From positions 6,707,640-6,771,639 of the forward strand of contig NC_079505.1 in NCBI RefSeq assembly GCF_030052815.1: a stretch of DNA of 64,000 nt, given 5' to 3'. The DNA comes from Hevea brasiliensis (Eukaryota; Streptophyta; Magnoliopsida; Malpighiales; Euphorbiaceae). The notes under the pieces are model-generated. The model was not told the DNA's origin. It did not search any database and saw nothing but the letters and a program-made list of their open reading frames with translations. The stretch's first letter is position 1, and each line of letters opens with the position of its first letter. Below, piece by piece: positions 24,157 through 35,600 of the stretch. Position numbers and translations under genes: made by a program.

Positions 24157-26402
24157 AATACCCCAAACCTCAAGCTTTTGCTTGTCCTCAAGCAAACTTT
24201 AAAATGTGATGCAAAGTTTTTAGGGGTGCCTTATCCAAAGAGCTATGAAAATCACCTATTAAAGTAACTTAACACACCTTCAACCATACCAGCAATCCAT
24301 ATACCCATCCTTCAAAATGCAAAGAATCTAATGCTTATCCAAGCTTTCACCGCTTAACCATCAAGTCAATTATCATTCAAAATCCCCAAACCAACAAATC
24401 AAAAGAGAAAGTCATGCTTAAAAGGAATTCTAGGACAATCAATAACCAAAGTGTCTCTATATAAAATGATGGAATTAAATGAATGGATAGATAATTTTCC
24501 AATCCCATAGGCAAATTCCCTACTCCTATCTCCACTAATGTAACAAGTACTATCAAGAGATCAAAGGTCTTTTTAGGGATGTAATGGGGCCATGGGGTTC
24601 AAAATGAGGCTAAGAAGAAAAATGGGTAAAAAGGATTCAAAGCATGAGAATATTTTCAATTTTGAAACATAAGGTACACTTCTTATTTTATTATATATAT
24701 TTTTTTCTTTTTCTCTTTTTTTTTTTAATTTTTTTATATGGGAGAGAGAGAAATACACAATGAGGATTGTCAAGTGCTAGCATATTTTACAAAACACATA
24801 AAATGGAGGGACATTTTGATACTTTAAACTTGTATTTTGCATTTTGTTTTGATGCTTGTCCCTAAAATTTGCCACCCCCAAACTCATTTCTTTTAATACT
24901 TTGGGTGGATTTCTTTCATTTTGAATGACATTGGTGAAAAGCACATATACTAGCACTTTTTTACAAGATGACAAGCATTTCTTCTCCCTTTTATTGTATT
25001 TTTTTTATATATATATAAATGTACCTAATGTTGTAAATGATTATTCTCATGAAAAGGGTTGGAGTGTTTGGTTTATTGACTAGGTAACAATAAGGATTTC
25101 AAGAAAAATTAGGGATAAAAAGGCTCAAAGGGGTTTACAAGGGTAAATTTTAATTGGGAAAAAGGGCCAAAGGTTTAAAATGAGAAGGTTTAAATCAAAG
25201 AATGCCTAATCATTTCTCTCTTCAAGAACAAGCTGGTATTTCGCCTTGAAAAGTTTAGAAAATTTGTTCTAGGATTGGTGAGACATCATTTGACTACCTT
25301 ATATCCAATAATTCCCTCTAAACACTTCCATCTCCAAATGACTAGTTGGGTGGCTTTTTGGCTAAGAAGATATAGGCAAGGGATAGGCACTTCAAAACCT
25401 TGCACCTCTTAGGAAACTTTCAATCCACAAACCCAACTAAAGGGTGAGTCAAATCACTCTCATAGGCAGCTTTTCAATACTCAAGGGATTTGGCAAAAGA
25501 TTTTAATGCATGATGCATGATTTCTAAAAATGAACAATGCATTAACTGAATAGAGGAAATCTATTTGTCTATTTGTGTGCAATGTGTACAATTCTAAGTT
25601 GTGTAAAATGTGTGTGTAAATGTGTAATGTGTATGTATGGATGTATATGTAAAATATTTATAGTATATGTAAATGGAATGGGATGAGATGCTCTATACTC
25701 AAAATGTGAAAAATGAAGCAAAAATCAAAATGCGCACCCCCAAACTCAAAATTAGACATTGCCCTCAATGTCTCAAGTAGTGCATTATGAAAACTCAAAG
25801 CAAATAGTAATTACCAGGAATTGTGAAATGTAAGAGCAAAAAGAAAAGGTTACCTGGTATAGAGCAGATGAGAATTCAAGAGATAATGGGAATGCATGAA
25901 AAGCTGCACAGGTTATGCAGAGTAAAGTGCTATCCAGAATAGGTGCATAAGGGAGGTGCATAAGCTGTGCGGTTCTGCATAAGTGGCAATAAGGACTGCA
26001 CAGGCTATGCAGAACATTTGCATGAGGGGATGACAGCCTGTGCAGATCTGCATAAGTGGCATAAAGGGCTGCACAAGCTATGCAAGATAATTGCATAAGT
26101 GTATTCATAGCCTGTGCAGTGTATTCAAAAGCTGCTGTATAATGATTAGCAAGGAAAGATGTGCAACCACCAGTAGAAGCATGCAAAAATATACAATATA
26201 TGGACAATTATGCACAAAAGGGCAAAAGGCAATAAAAATCAATGAAAGCTAATGTAATGGCCATCCAATAGAACTGTAATAAAAACAGAATTCAAAACAA
26301 AGTAATTCAAAACAAACTAACAGAATTCAAAACAAACTATAAATGTTTGAACATATTTACAAGGGAAAAGTCCTACAAGTTTGAACAAAAGCAAAACAAA
26401 AA
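24157..26402 (-). other. Element B 3' non-coding region with polypurine tract
   Basis: Directly beside the 3' LTR the minus strand reads GAGGTTTGGGGTATT, a polypurine tract, preceded by GGACAAGCAAAAGC, a phrase typical of the 3' end of Athila elements (recall). The rest is non-coding. About 25890-26125 holds a second cluster of TGCATAAG and CTATGCAG-type motifs. The minus frame 25785-26207 is produced by those repeats and is not supported as a gene. Confidence 0.7.
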
Positions 26403-27849
26403 CTAATCTAGTTCTATTGTTTTGCCCTTGTCCATTGATGTTGCTAAGGGGTTGGTTGCATCTGGCTGCTGTCGAAATGATGGTGCTGGAGGAGGTGATG
26501 GAGGTGGAGGTGGCATTCCCAGAAAAATCATGAGTTTCTTCAGCATCTCCTTCAATTCTTTCTGCTTGTCCCTGGTTTCCATGACAAGGTCAAATAGGTG
26601 ATCATGACGATCCTTGAGAGTATCAAGACCAGTGTCAAGCTTCCTATCCACAAAGTATATATCATCACTAAGCCTTTCAAGATAGGTGAATAAGGCTTTA
26701 GTGTTGAATGCAGGAGGGGCTGTGGATGAGGAGGGTTCAGCTGTAGGAGGTGTGGGCTGAGTAGAAGCTGCTGGGGTCTCCTGTGCAGATTGAGGGGGTG
26801 GGGTGCGTGAGAGTTGGAGTCTTTGTGGGGTGATTGGCAGGTTGGGCTTTTGGTTGTGCAGCGGGTTCAGCTTCTGCTGCTAGTTGTGCAGTATCAAAAT
26901 GTGGCAAACTGAACCCTGTTTTGGATAGGTGTGCAGCATCAAAATATAAGGTGTCCACAAGTGCTGGTATTGGGTGCTCTTCAGGATTAAAACCAAAATG
27001 CTTGGCTATGACAGTTATGAGCCCACCCAAAACAATGTCACCTATGGATTTGGTGGCAATATGCAGCACATGCTCACAAAAGAAATAACCAGGAGAAACC
27101 TTGACCTTGTGAAATGCACACCATAACATGAATAATTCAGATTTCCCCACAGCACCAGAACTAGTCCCTCTGCCCAAAATAGTGCTAGCAATCAGCCTAT
27201 GAATAAATCTAAGTGCAGGGTCAAGTATTTGAGAGGTTTTTGATCTGCCAGCAGAGAAAGTCTGAGGTTGGTTTGTGATAATTCTCCAAAATTGGGCAGC
27301 ATTCCAAATACCCTTATTTGCTACCTCTACCCCTGTATATGGCACTCTAAATAACCCATCAGTTGCAAAACCAAGAATGCTATGAAATTGATCCAGTGAT
27401 AACTCTCTATTTTGCCCCAAACATCTAAATTTTATAGTTGGCTTAAAATCTACATCATGCAATTTCAGGGTGGCAGAGAATGAGGAAATAAATTCCAATA
27501 CTAAGGCTGGGTAAACAATTTCTTGCTTGTGCACAAATTCCATCCAACCCATACCATTAAGATAGGCAACCACATTATCAAATAAATCAAGTGACTGTAG
27601 AGAATCTACAGAAATATACCTAGTGGGCTGCACCTTCCTTTCCTTAAGTCTCTTAAAGGCTGCCTTTTGAACTGCATCAGGAAGAGGCCAAGGTAGTTTT
27701 GATACCAGTGAGACTGCTGACATTTGCTTTTTACTGGAAGAGGGTGATTTGGCTTGTGTGGAGGCTGAGGTTTTGGGGTTTTTGGGTGGTGGTTCTGAAA
27801 ATGGGGTGGGTGGTTCCTTGCGTTTGGATAGAGGAGGTGCAGAGGACAT
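26403..27849 (-). pseudogene. Athila-type ORF downstream of pol (env position), frameshifted
   Basis: A 370-codon frame from ATG 27849 to 26737, followed in another frame by 26651-26403. The first part begins with a basic, proline/serine-rich leader including SKRKEPPTPFSEPPPKN, a likely nuclear-localisation region, then a globular region with FKRLKERKVQPTRYIS, GWMEFVHKQ, SLDQFHSILGF and FHKVKVSPGYFFCEH. This resembles the ATHILA ORF-1 protein family (Pfam, by recall) that lies 3' of pol in Athila elements. The second piece has a heptad-like segment (DLVMETRDKQKELKEMLKK) and a PPPPPSPPPAP run, so it is probably the C-terminus shifted by an indel. No signal peptide or transmembrane helix is visible, so 'env' describes the position and not the function. 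The role of this protein is unknown. Confidence 0.75.
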
Positions 27850-28190
27850 GGGCCTAGTGGATTTCGACCTGATTTTTCATTTATACGTGGTTGTGGAGGG
27901 TGGTGGGGGTGTCGCTTGTGGAGGGGAATCAGGATTGGGAGGTAGCGTTGACAATGGTGAAACCTGGAGAGGGGAAACTGGATGGGAATGGGGAGGCGAC
28001 TCCATGGTTCTTGATAGTGAGGATGGAGGAGATGAGGGCGGAAATGAGAATGCAGGGAGAAGTTAGGGTTTACCCGACAAAAATGCGAGTGGAGAAAAAG
28101 GGTATGCCGGAATTGAGGTCGTGGGGGAAAAGGGGTGAGCGGGGATATCGGGAGGTGGAGGTGGGAAAAGAAAATTGCCGAAAAGAAATT
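27850..28190 (-). other. Leader upstream of the Athila extra ORF
   Basis: Locally GC-richer, with a plus-strand purine bias. Frames here on both strands (27606-28244 minus; 27749-28066 and 27891-28193 plus) overlap the extra ORF or its leader and look like composition artefacts. The extra ORF might start further upstream in its frame, but the first good ATG is at 27849. Confidence 0.4.
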
Positions 28191-28199
28191 TGATTTGAA

Positions 28200-29155
28200 T
28201 CGGGTTTGTGTAGAAACTGCATAAGTGAAAAGTGAGTTGTGCATAACCTGTGCACTCTTTTATACATGTTTCGGTATGATTTGAACTTCAGAGAAATAGC
28301 TCATGCACAAGTGCATAAGTCATGCACTGTCCTTATGCACTGTTCGGCAAGTTTTGAAATCTTGGGTTGGTGGTCATGCAGTTGTGCATAAGTCATGCAC
28401 CCTCCTTATGCAGGTCTCGGTAGGTTTTGGTGTTTGGAAAACGTGGTCATGCAGTTGTGCATAAGCTATGCACTCTGCTTATGCATGTTTCGGTGGGTTC
28501 TGATTTTTGTGGAAGGTGGTTATGCAGAAGTGCATAGGTCATGTACTCTGCTCATGCAGGTCTCAGCAGATTTTGGTGTTTGGGGTTGGTGGTTATGCAG
28601 TTGTGCATAAGTCATGCACCCTCCTTATGCACCTCTCGGCAACTTTTGGGATTTTGGGTTGGTGGTCATGCAGGTGTGCATAAGCTATGCACTCTGCTTA
28701 TGCACTCCTCGGTGGGTTTTGAGATTTAGAGTTTTTGGTCATGCAGAAGTGCATAAGCTATGCACTCTGCTTATGCATGTCTCGGCAAGTTTTGGAATTT
28801 TGGGTTTCTGGTTATGCAGAAGTGCATAAGTCATGCACTCTGCTTATGCACCTCTCGGCAACTTTTGGAATTTTGGAGCTCTGGTTATGCAGAAGTGCAT
28901 AAGTCATGCACCCTCCTTATGCAGACTTCGGCAGAGAGAGAAAATGCAGAATTTGAAGTTATGCAAATGTGCATAAGTCATGCACTCACCTTATGCAAGT
29001 TTTGACAGATATGAAATTTGACAAAATGAGGTTATGCAGAATTGCATAGGCTATGCGCTCTCCTTATGCACTTGCAATAAAAGTGAAAAATGGCAAGAAT
29101 TTTAGTTATGCAGGATTGCATAAGCTATGCAGTTGCTTATGCACAATTCAACAAG
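28200..29155. repeat. Array of 13 ~72-bp palindromic units between pol and the extra ORF of B
   Basis: Units start near 28209, 28303, 28375, 28447, 28520, 28592, 28666, 28739, 28812, 28885, 28960, 29032 and 29107, a period of 72-75 bp. The core of a unit is TATGCAG..GTGCATAAG, then (T/C)(C/T)ATGCAC, then CTTATGCAC and a CTCGGCAA.TTTTGG spacer. GTGCATAAG and CTTATGCAC can pair as a 9-bp stem, and GTGCATAAGTCATGCAC is itself a near-palindrome, so alternate folds exist. End units are more diverged than central ones, as in arrays growing by unequal exchange. Plus-strand frames over it are repeat translations. Confidence 0.9.
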
Positions 29156-30059
29156 ATTGAGATTGCAATGGAAAATGATTTGCAAGTGTGAAAAATACCC
29201 TAGAATGAAGAAATATAATTCCATGAAGCATAAACCATGAGAAATTTTCACCAAAAACACATCAATACATACAAAATCCATCAAAATTTCATCACACAAG
29301 CATGTAAAAGTGAATCCTGCATAAAAGGCATTTGTGACCCATGCCATTTTGACTCAAATTCTGCAAATCAACATTTAGTACATTAAAAACTCAATAAAAC
29401 CTGCATAAAGTTGCATCTATTCACAAATGATGAACTCCCTAAGTCATGCCAAGAAAATGCAATTTGTCCACCTTGAATCCACAACCCAAGTAAGCTCAAA
29501 ACTACAAAGATGACCCACTCACCATCATATTAACATTATAAGCACAAATACTTAAAAGTTACACACCCAACCTCACCAAGAACATAAGCCATCTGCTGCA
29601 GACACCCTCTTTGCTGCAAAATTTCATTTTTCCTCTCTGCATAAACTAGGTAGCAGACCCTGCACAGGTTATGCAGCAAAAACCAATCAGTTTTTGGGAG
29701 AGTTTGAAAGACAAAATTTTCAAGTTAAGAATCACTCCCCAACAGTTCACCAGCCTTCCTCCATTGAAATACATCTACAAGGGACAAAATTCAACAATGT
29801 CAAAAATTGAATTTGGGGAGATTCAAGATAAAAACAAAAGTAATGAAAGTAAAAGTAAATCAGCAAAAGCAAAATAAAAGGACTTGGGATGCCTCCCAAG
29901 AGGGCTAATTTATAGTCCTTAGCTGGACTTTTCATGAATTTCACTGAAAAGAGGTGAGGGATTGGAGAGCTTGTAACAGCTTGCTCCTATTATTGGGTCT
30001 CCAGTTATGTAATGTTTCAATCTATGCCCATTGACCTTAAAATTCCCAGATTTTTCACT
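29156..30059 (-). other. Element B region between pol and array
   Basis: Non-coding. Just 3' of the integrase stop the minus strand continues with readable integrase-tail codons, so the stop at 30060 may be a mutation. It also holds the hairpin at 29883-29900. Nothing else is recognised. Confidence 0.5.
29883..29900 (-). promoter_or_regulatory. Conserved-looking hairpin after Athila pol
   Basis: CTTGGGATGCCTCCCAAG on the plus strand is a perfect 7-bp stem with a 4-nt loop (minus: CTTGGGAGGCATCCCAAG). A very similar TTGGGAGGCAACCCAA is common at this place in Athila elements (recall). Its function is unknown; a role in RNA processing or packaging, or in expression of the extra ORF, is conceivable. 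Confidence 0.6.
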
Positions 30060-32765
30060 CTAAATTTCAATTGCTCCATAAGGGAAAACCTTAGAAACTC
30101 TATATGGACCAGTCCACCTTGACTTAAGTTTTCCAGGGAACAATTTCAATCTTGAGTTGAACAATAAAACTAAATCACCCTCTTTGAATTCCTTTTTCCT
30201 AAGATGCTTATCATGCCAAACTTTGGTTCTTTCTTTGTAAATACGGGCACTTTCATAAGCATCCATCCTCAATTCTTCAAGCTCATTAAGTTGCAATAGT
30301 CTCTTTTCACCAGCTTGCTTAAGATCAAAATTCAGGGTCTGAATGGCCCAATATGCTCTATGTTCTAGCTCCACAGGTAAATGACAAGACTTACCATACA
30401 CCAACCTAAAGGGAGTAGTTCCTATAGGGGTTTTGTAAGCAGTCCTATATGCCCATAAAGCATCATCTAGTTTAATAGACCAATCTTTCCGAGAATTGTT
30501 CACTGTTTTCTCCAAGATATGTTTGAGTTCTCTGTTAGAAATTTCAACTTGTCCTGAAGTTTGAGGGTGGTATGGGGTAGCTATCTTGTGCACTACACCA
30601 TACTTCCTCATTAAGCTCTCAAATTGCTTATTGCAAAAATGTGAACCACCATCACTAATTATAGCCCTAGGAGCTCCAAATCTACTCAAGACAAATTTTT
30701 TCAAAAATTTCACTACCACTCTAGCATCATTAGTTGGAGTTGCAATAGCTTCCACCCACTTTGACACATAGTCAACTCCAACTAGGATGTATCTATTACC
30801 ATATGAAGGAGGGAATGGCCCCATAAAATCTATTCCCCAAACATCAAATAATTCCACTTCAAGAATATCATTTAGGGGCATTTGATCTTTTTTTGACAAA
30901 TTTCCACTCCTTTGACATTTATCACATTCCAACACAAATTTCCTCACATCCTTAAAAAGATTTGGCCAAAAGAAACCAGCTTGCAAAATTTTACTAGCTG
31001 TCGTAGAGATTCCAAAATGTCCTCCATAATCAGAAGCATGGCAATGATGCATAATACTCTGTGTCTCATCATCAGGAATACATCTCCTTATTAAACCATC
31101 ACAGCATCTCCTAAAGAGTAAAGGATCATCCCATCTATAAAACTTCACCTCATGCAAAAACTTTTTCTTTTGTTGCCATGTCATACCTAGAGGTAAAACT
31201 CCACAAGATAGATAATTCACAAGGTCTGCATACCAAGGTAGTTTAGCAACAAGAGAAAAAAATTGTTCATCCAATAAAAACTCATCAATAGGGATTTCAT
31301 CCATTTCTTCATCATCAAATTTCAGCCTACTCAGATTATCTGCAACTACATTTTCAGCTCCCTTCTTATCTCTGATCTCTAAATCAAACTCTTGTAGCAT
31401 CAGAATCCACCTTATGAGCCTAGGTTTAGCCTCTTTTTTACGGAGCAAATACCTGATGGCTGCATGATCTGAAAATATAACCACCTTTGAGTCAATTATG
31501 TAAGGTCTGAACTTTTCCAATGCAAAGACAATTGCTAAAAATTCCTTTTCAGTTGTTGCATAATTTGTTTGAGCCTCATCCAGTGTTCTACTAGCATAAT
31601 AAATAGCATAAGCCTTTTTGTCCTTCCTTTGACCAAGAACAGCTCCAATTGCATAGTTGCTAGCATCACACATAATTTCAAAAGGTAGGCTCCAATCAGG
31701 TGGTTGGATGATTGGTGCAGTGATAAGAGCTTGCTTCAACCTGCAAAAGGCATCCAAACACTCTTGGTTAAATACAAATGGTGTGTATTGACTTAACAAA
31801 TTAGACAAAGGTTTAGCTATTTTAGAAAAATCCTTAATAAAGCGTCTGTAGAACCCAGCATGTCCTAGAAAACTTCGAATTCCTTTGACATTGGTAGGAG
31901 CAGCCATCTTCTCTATCACTTCAACTTTGGCTTTATCAACCTCTATTCCTCTGTTAGACACTAGATGTCCAAGCACTATCCCTTCCTGAACCATGAAATG
32001 ACACTTTTCCCAGTTTAACACAAGGTCAGTATCTGCACATCGCTGCAAAACTTTAGAAAGGTTAGCCAAGCATATGTCAAATGAAGATCCATAAATAGAA
32101 AAATCGTCCATAAAAACCTCCATTATGTCTTCAATGAAATCCGAGAAGATTGCCATCATGCACCTTTGAAAAGTGGCTGGTGTATTACACAACCCAAATG
32201 GCATCCTCCTATAAGCAAAGGTTCCATATGGACAAGTAAAAGTGGTTTTCTCTTGATCATTTGGATGGATAGGGATTTGAAAAAAACCTGAGTATCCATC
32301 TAAATAACAAAAATAAGAATGCCTAGCCAGTCTTTCTAACATTTGATCAATGAAGGGAAGTGGAAAATGATCTTTTCTAGTGGCAACATTTAGTTTTCTG
32401 TAATCTATGCACATTCGCCAACTAGTCAGCACATTACGGTGGGAATTAATTCATTATTTTCATTTTTGACCACTTTGTCATTCCACCCTTTTTGGGACAA
32501 CATGTACTGGCTCACCCAAATCTTGCGAGATAGGATATATGATCCCTGCATCAAGCAACTTCAAAATTTCCTTTTTAACAACTTCTTTCATATTTGGGTT
32601 CAACCTCCTCTGATGTTCAATAGATGGCTTACAATTTTCTTCCAAACTGATTCTATGCATGCAAAAGTGTGGGCTTATTCCCTTAATGTCATCTATGGTG
32701 TATCCTAAAACTTTCCTAAATTGCCTCAACACTCTTAAAAACTTATTAGCCTCTAAGGTACTCAA
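30060..32765 (-). pseudogene. Element B pol: RT, RNase H, integrase (Athila type)
   Basis: The main frame runs from 32432 to 30060 (790 codons). [21 protein letters not shown], then [12 protein letters not shown] and the catalytic FMDDFSIYG (~32100). RNase [42 protein letters not shown]. Integrase: HHCC finger ([13 protein letters not shown] ... CDKCQ), DDE core ([24 protein letters not shown]) and a GPY motif ([12 protein letters not shown]) near the end. The RT N-terminus is in the same frame at 32765-32478, ending at a TGA. Between the two pieces about 75 nt read out of frame, implying two compensating indels. The protein would synthesise cDNA and integrate it. It ends at TAG 30060, a little early for the lineage. 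It is very well preserved apart from the RT N-terminal breaks. Confidence 0.93.
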
Positions 32766-35466
32766 GTTTGCATTTACAATTACTGGATAAGTGTTATTAG
32801 TGCCAAGAAATTCATACCTGAGCTGAGAAGGAAGTTGCTTAAGTTCTACCTTAGGTGCATCTTCTTCCTTGAATGATGGTTGCTTAAATTCGACTTTTTC
32901 CTTTTATGCGAGCTGAAAAACTGGAGCAGAAATGAATGGTGGACTACCCTCTAAATGTTGAGCATATGCAGCCACATGAGGGTTGTCACAGTCTATGCCT
33001 TCTCCATGAACCAAACAATTTTCAAGTGGATCTTCTGGATATTTCTTTCTGAAGTGTTCTTCAACCAGCTCATCAATGATATCAATTCTCAAGCAAGTAT
33101 CAGCTTCAGAATGATGCTTCCTCATAGTGTTATTAATATTGAAAACCAATTGCTCTTCACCAACTCTAAGAGTCAATTTTTCTCCCTTAACATCAATCAA
33201 TGCTCCTGCTGTAGCTAGAAAGGGTCTTCCCAAGATAATTGGAATATTAGAATCTTCCTCCATGTCCAAGATGACAAAATCAACAGGTATGTAGAACTTC
33301 CCAACCTTCAGAGGCACATTCTCCAAAATTCCTTCAGGATAGTTAATTGATCTGTCAGCTAACTGAAGAGAAATGTGGGTTGGCTTAAGATCTCCCATGT
33401 TGAGCTTCTCATAGATGGAAAGGGGCATAAGGCTAACACTAGCCCCTAAATCACATAAAGCTTTTGTAGAACATGATTCCCCAATGTGGCATGGAATTGA
33501 AAAACTCCCTGGATCCTTGAGCTTTGGAGGAAGTTTCCTTTGGAGGATAGCACTACATTCTTCTGTCAAAGCTACAGTTTCATCATCGTCAAGTTTCCTC
33601 TTGTTTGAGAGAATTTCTTTCAAGAATTTTGCATAAGATGGCATTTGTGAAAGAGCATCAACAAAAGGCACATTTATATATAGCTTCTTCAAAACCTCTA
33701 AAAACTTTCCAAATTGCTTATCAAGCTTGGCTTTGTGAAATCTTTGTGGAAAGGGAAGTTGTGGCTTGTAGGGCTCAGGAGGTATATACTTCTCTTCCTT
33801 CTCTTTAATATCCTCTTTAGATTTTTCTGCACTCTTTTGTTTTTCACTTTCTTGTTTTTCACTCTCATCAGTTTCTTTCTCATTTTCTCTCTTCTCACTA
33901 TTTTCACTCTTCTCATCATTTACAACTTTCCCACTTCTTAAAGTAATAGCTTGACACTGCTCTCTTGGGTTTTCTGGTTGACTTGGAAGTTTTCCAAAAG
34001 ACTTGGTACTTGAGGAAGATGCTTGTTGTGCAATCTGATTTTCCAGCATTCTGTTATGTGTTTGCATCTGTTCCAGCCTTGCTTTCATCTCTCTCATCCC
34101 CTCATCATGCTTATTTTGGTTAGCAAGAATCTGTTGCAATAAAGCTTCAGTGGTAGAACTTTGTTCTTGCTGTTTTGGTGGAGGATTCATATTTTTCTGC
34201 TGAAAATTAGGCAATGGTTGCCTATTTTGCTGATATGGAATTCCTTGTTGCTGTTGTGGTTGAAAATTCTGATTTGGAACTTGACTTTGTTGATTTCCCC
34301 ATGAAAAGTTGGGATGATTCCTCCAATTTGGATTATAAGTTTGAGAATAAGAATTCCCCATTTGCTTGTTTCCATAATTACCAACATATGCAGCTTGCTC
34401 TCCATAGTCTACTCCACAGCTAGTAGTTCCCTCTGCATAAGCCACTTGTTGTGAACTTCCAGATGATGATGATGAACTAACCAACATACTCAAATCTTCC
34501 ATCTTCTTAGCTAAAACATTTGTAAGTGCATCAAACTTTGCATTAATCATGTTGAATGGATCAAGATCATACATTCCAGCAGCTTGCCTTTTTTGAGTTG
34601 GAGTTGGTCCAAAGATGAGTATTCTTTGCAATTTTCTCCAATAGCTCATAAGCTTCATCTTCATGCTTCATAATAAATTCTCCTCCTGTTTGAGCATCAA
34701 TAATCCCTCTGATTGCAGGAGTGACATTTATGTAAAAATTCTGGTTTATCATCCATTTTGAAATGGCATGATGTGGGCATTGTCTTTCTAATTCCTTCCA
34801 TCTCATCCATGACTCATAAAGAGTTTCATCTTCTCTTGGTCTAAAAGCTGTCATTTGATTCCTCAATTCTTGAGTTTTTCCAGGTGGAAAATATTGTGCA
34901 AGAAATGCATCAGTGAGTTGCTCCCAATTTGTAATGGAGTTGTGAGGTAAAGAATCAAGCCAATCCAATGCTCTATCTTTCAAAGAGAATGGGAATAGCT
35001 TCAATCTTGCTGCATCATCAGACACTCCAGGTTGTTTTTGCATGTCACAAATCATAGCAAACTTTTTCAGATGTGTGTGTGGATTTTCAGAAGGATGTCC
35101 TCCAAATTGAGAATTCTGAATCATTTGAAGAACTCCAAAATCCATCTTGTAACTATTTGCATCAATTCTTGGTCTTGCTATGCTCTCTCTCAAGTCATCA
35201 AAACGAGGAAAAGCATGATCCATCATACTTCCCCTAGGCACATTAGCATTTATAATCTCTTCACCTTGGGCTGCATTTTCATTGTTTCGATCATTTCCAA
35301 CATTACCACCAATTCTAATTCTTTCATCAGCCATGTCTGCTTCTAATTCAGTTTCTCTCAAAGCTTCTTTTCTTTTTCTGGTTTCTTTCTTGTTGGCTTT
35401 ACAAAATTTCTCAATTTTAGGATTGAACAATAAGGATGTGTCACTTGCGCTTCTAGCTCTTCTCAT
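32766..35466 (-). pseudogene. Element B gag-protease (Athila type), one frameshift
   Basis: Gag begins at ATG 35466 and runs 299 codons to 34567. It includes the Athila-type retrotrans_gag domain (NPHTHLKKFAMICDMQK, LPHNSITNWEQLTDAFLAQYF, MNETLYESW-like FRPREDETLYESW). The frame then changes, and 34664-32904 continues with a long Q/N-rich stretch, the segment LLQQILANQNKHDEGMREMK (coiled coil likely), a charged E/K-rich linker, then a protease with the active site CDLGASVSLMP and the flap-like IILGRPFLATA. No CCHC knuckle is visible, as usual for Athila gag. A single TAA at 32904-32906 separates it from pol, and 32766-32903 stays in the same frame. Gag would form the particle and the protease would cut the polyprotein. 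The frameshift between 34567 and 34664 and the TAA make it a pseudogene. Confidence 0.9.
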
Positions 35467-35576
35467 AAAAGGTTAAAAGTACCTGAAAAAGAACAAACAA
35501 ACACAAAATGAAAAGATAACAAAAATAAAACTAAAAATAACTAAAATAATCAAGAATTCAGTCTTAAACAAACAAC

Positions 35577-35594
35577 TCCCTGGCAACGGCGCCA
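35577..35594 (-). promoter_or_regulatory. Element B primer binding site, tRNA-Asp type
   Basis: On the minus strand TGGCGCCGTTGCCAGGGA lies a few bases inside the 5' LTR. It is the standard Athila primer site, complementary to the 3' end of tRNA-Asp, with one apparent change (A for G in the usual GCCGGGGA). Confidence 0.85.
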
Positions 35595-35600
35595 AAAACT

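Noticed and set aside
25785..26207. 140-codon minus-strand ORF
   Set aside because: Cys/His/Ala-rich peptide made by the TGCATAAG/CTATGCAG cluster; not in a known Athila gene position.
28395..29005. Chain of plus-strand ORFs over the 72-bp array (CISHALCLCTSRQLL-type peptides)
   Set aside because: They are translations of the tandem repeat; periodicity and overlap follow the DNA unit, and the element is read on the other strand.
28200..29155. CRISPR-like look of regular repeats
   Set aside because: Plant nuclear DNA, repeat and spacer both conserved between units, no cas genes. It is a minisatellite in a retrotransposon.
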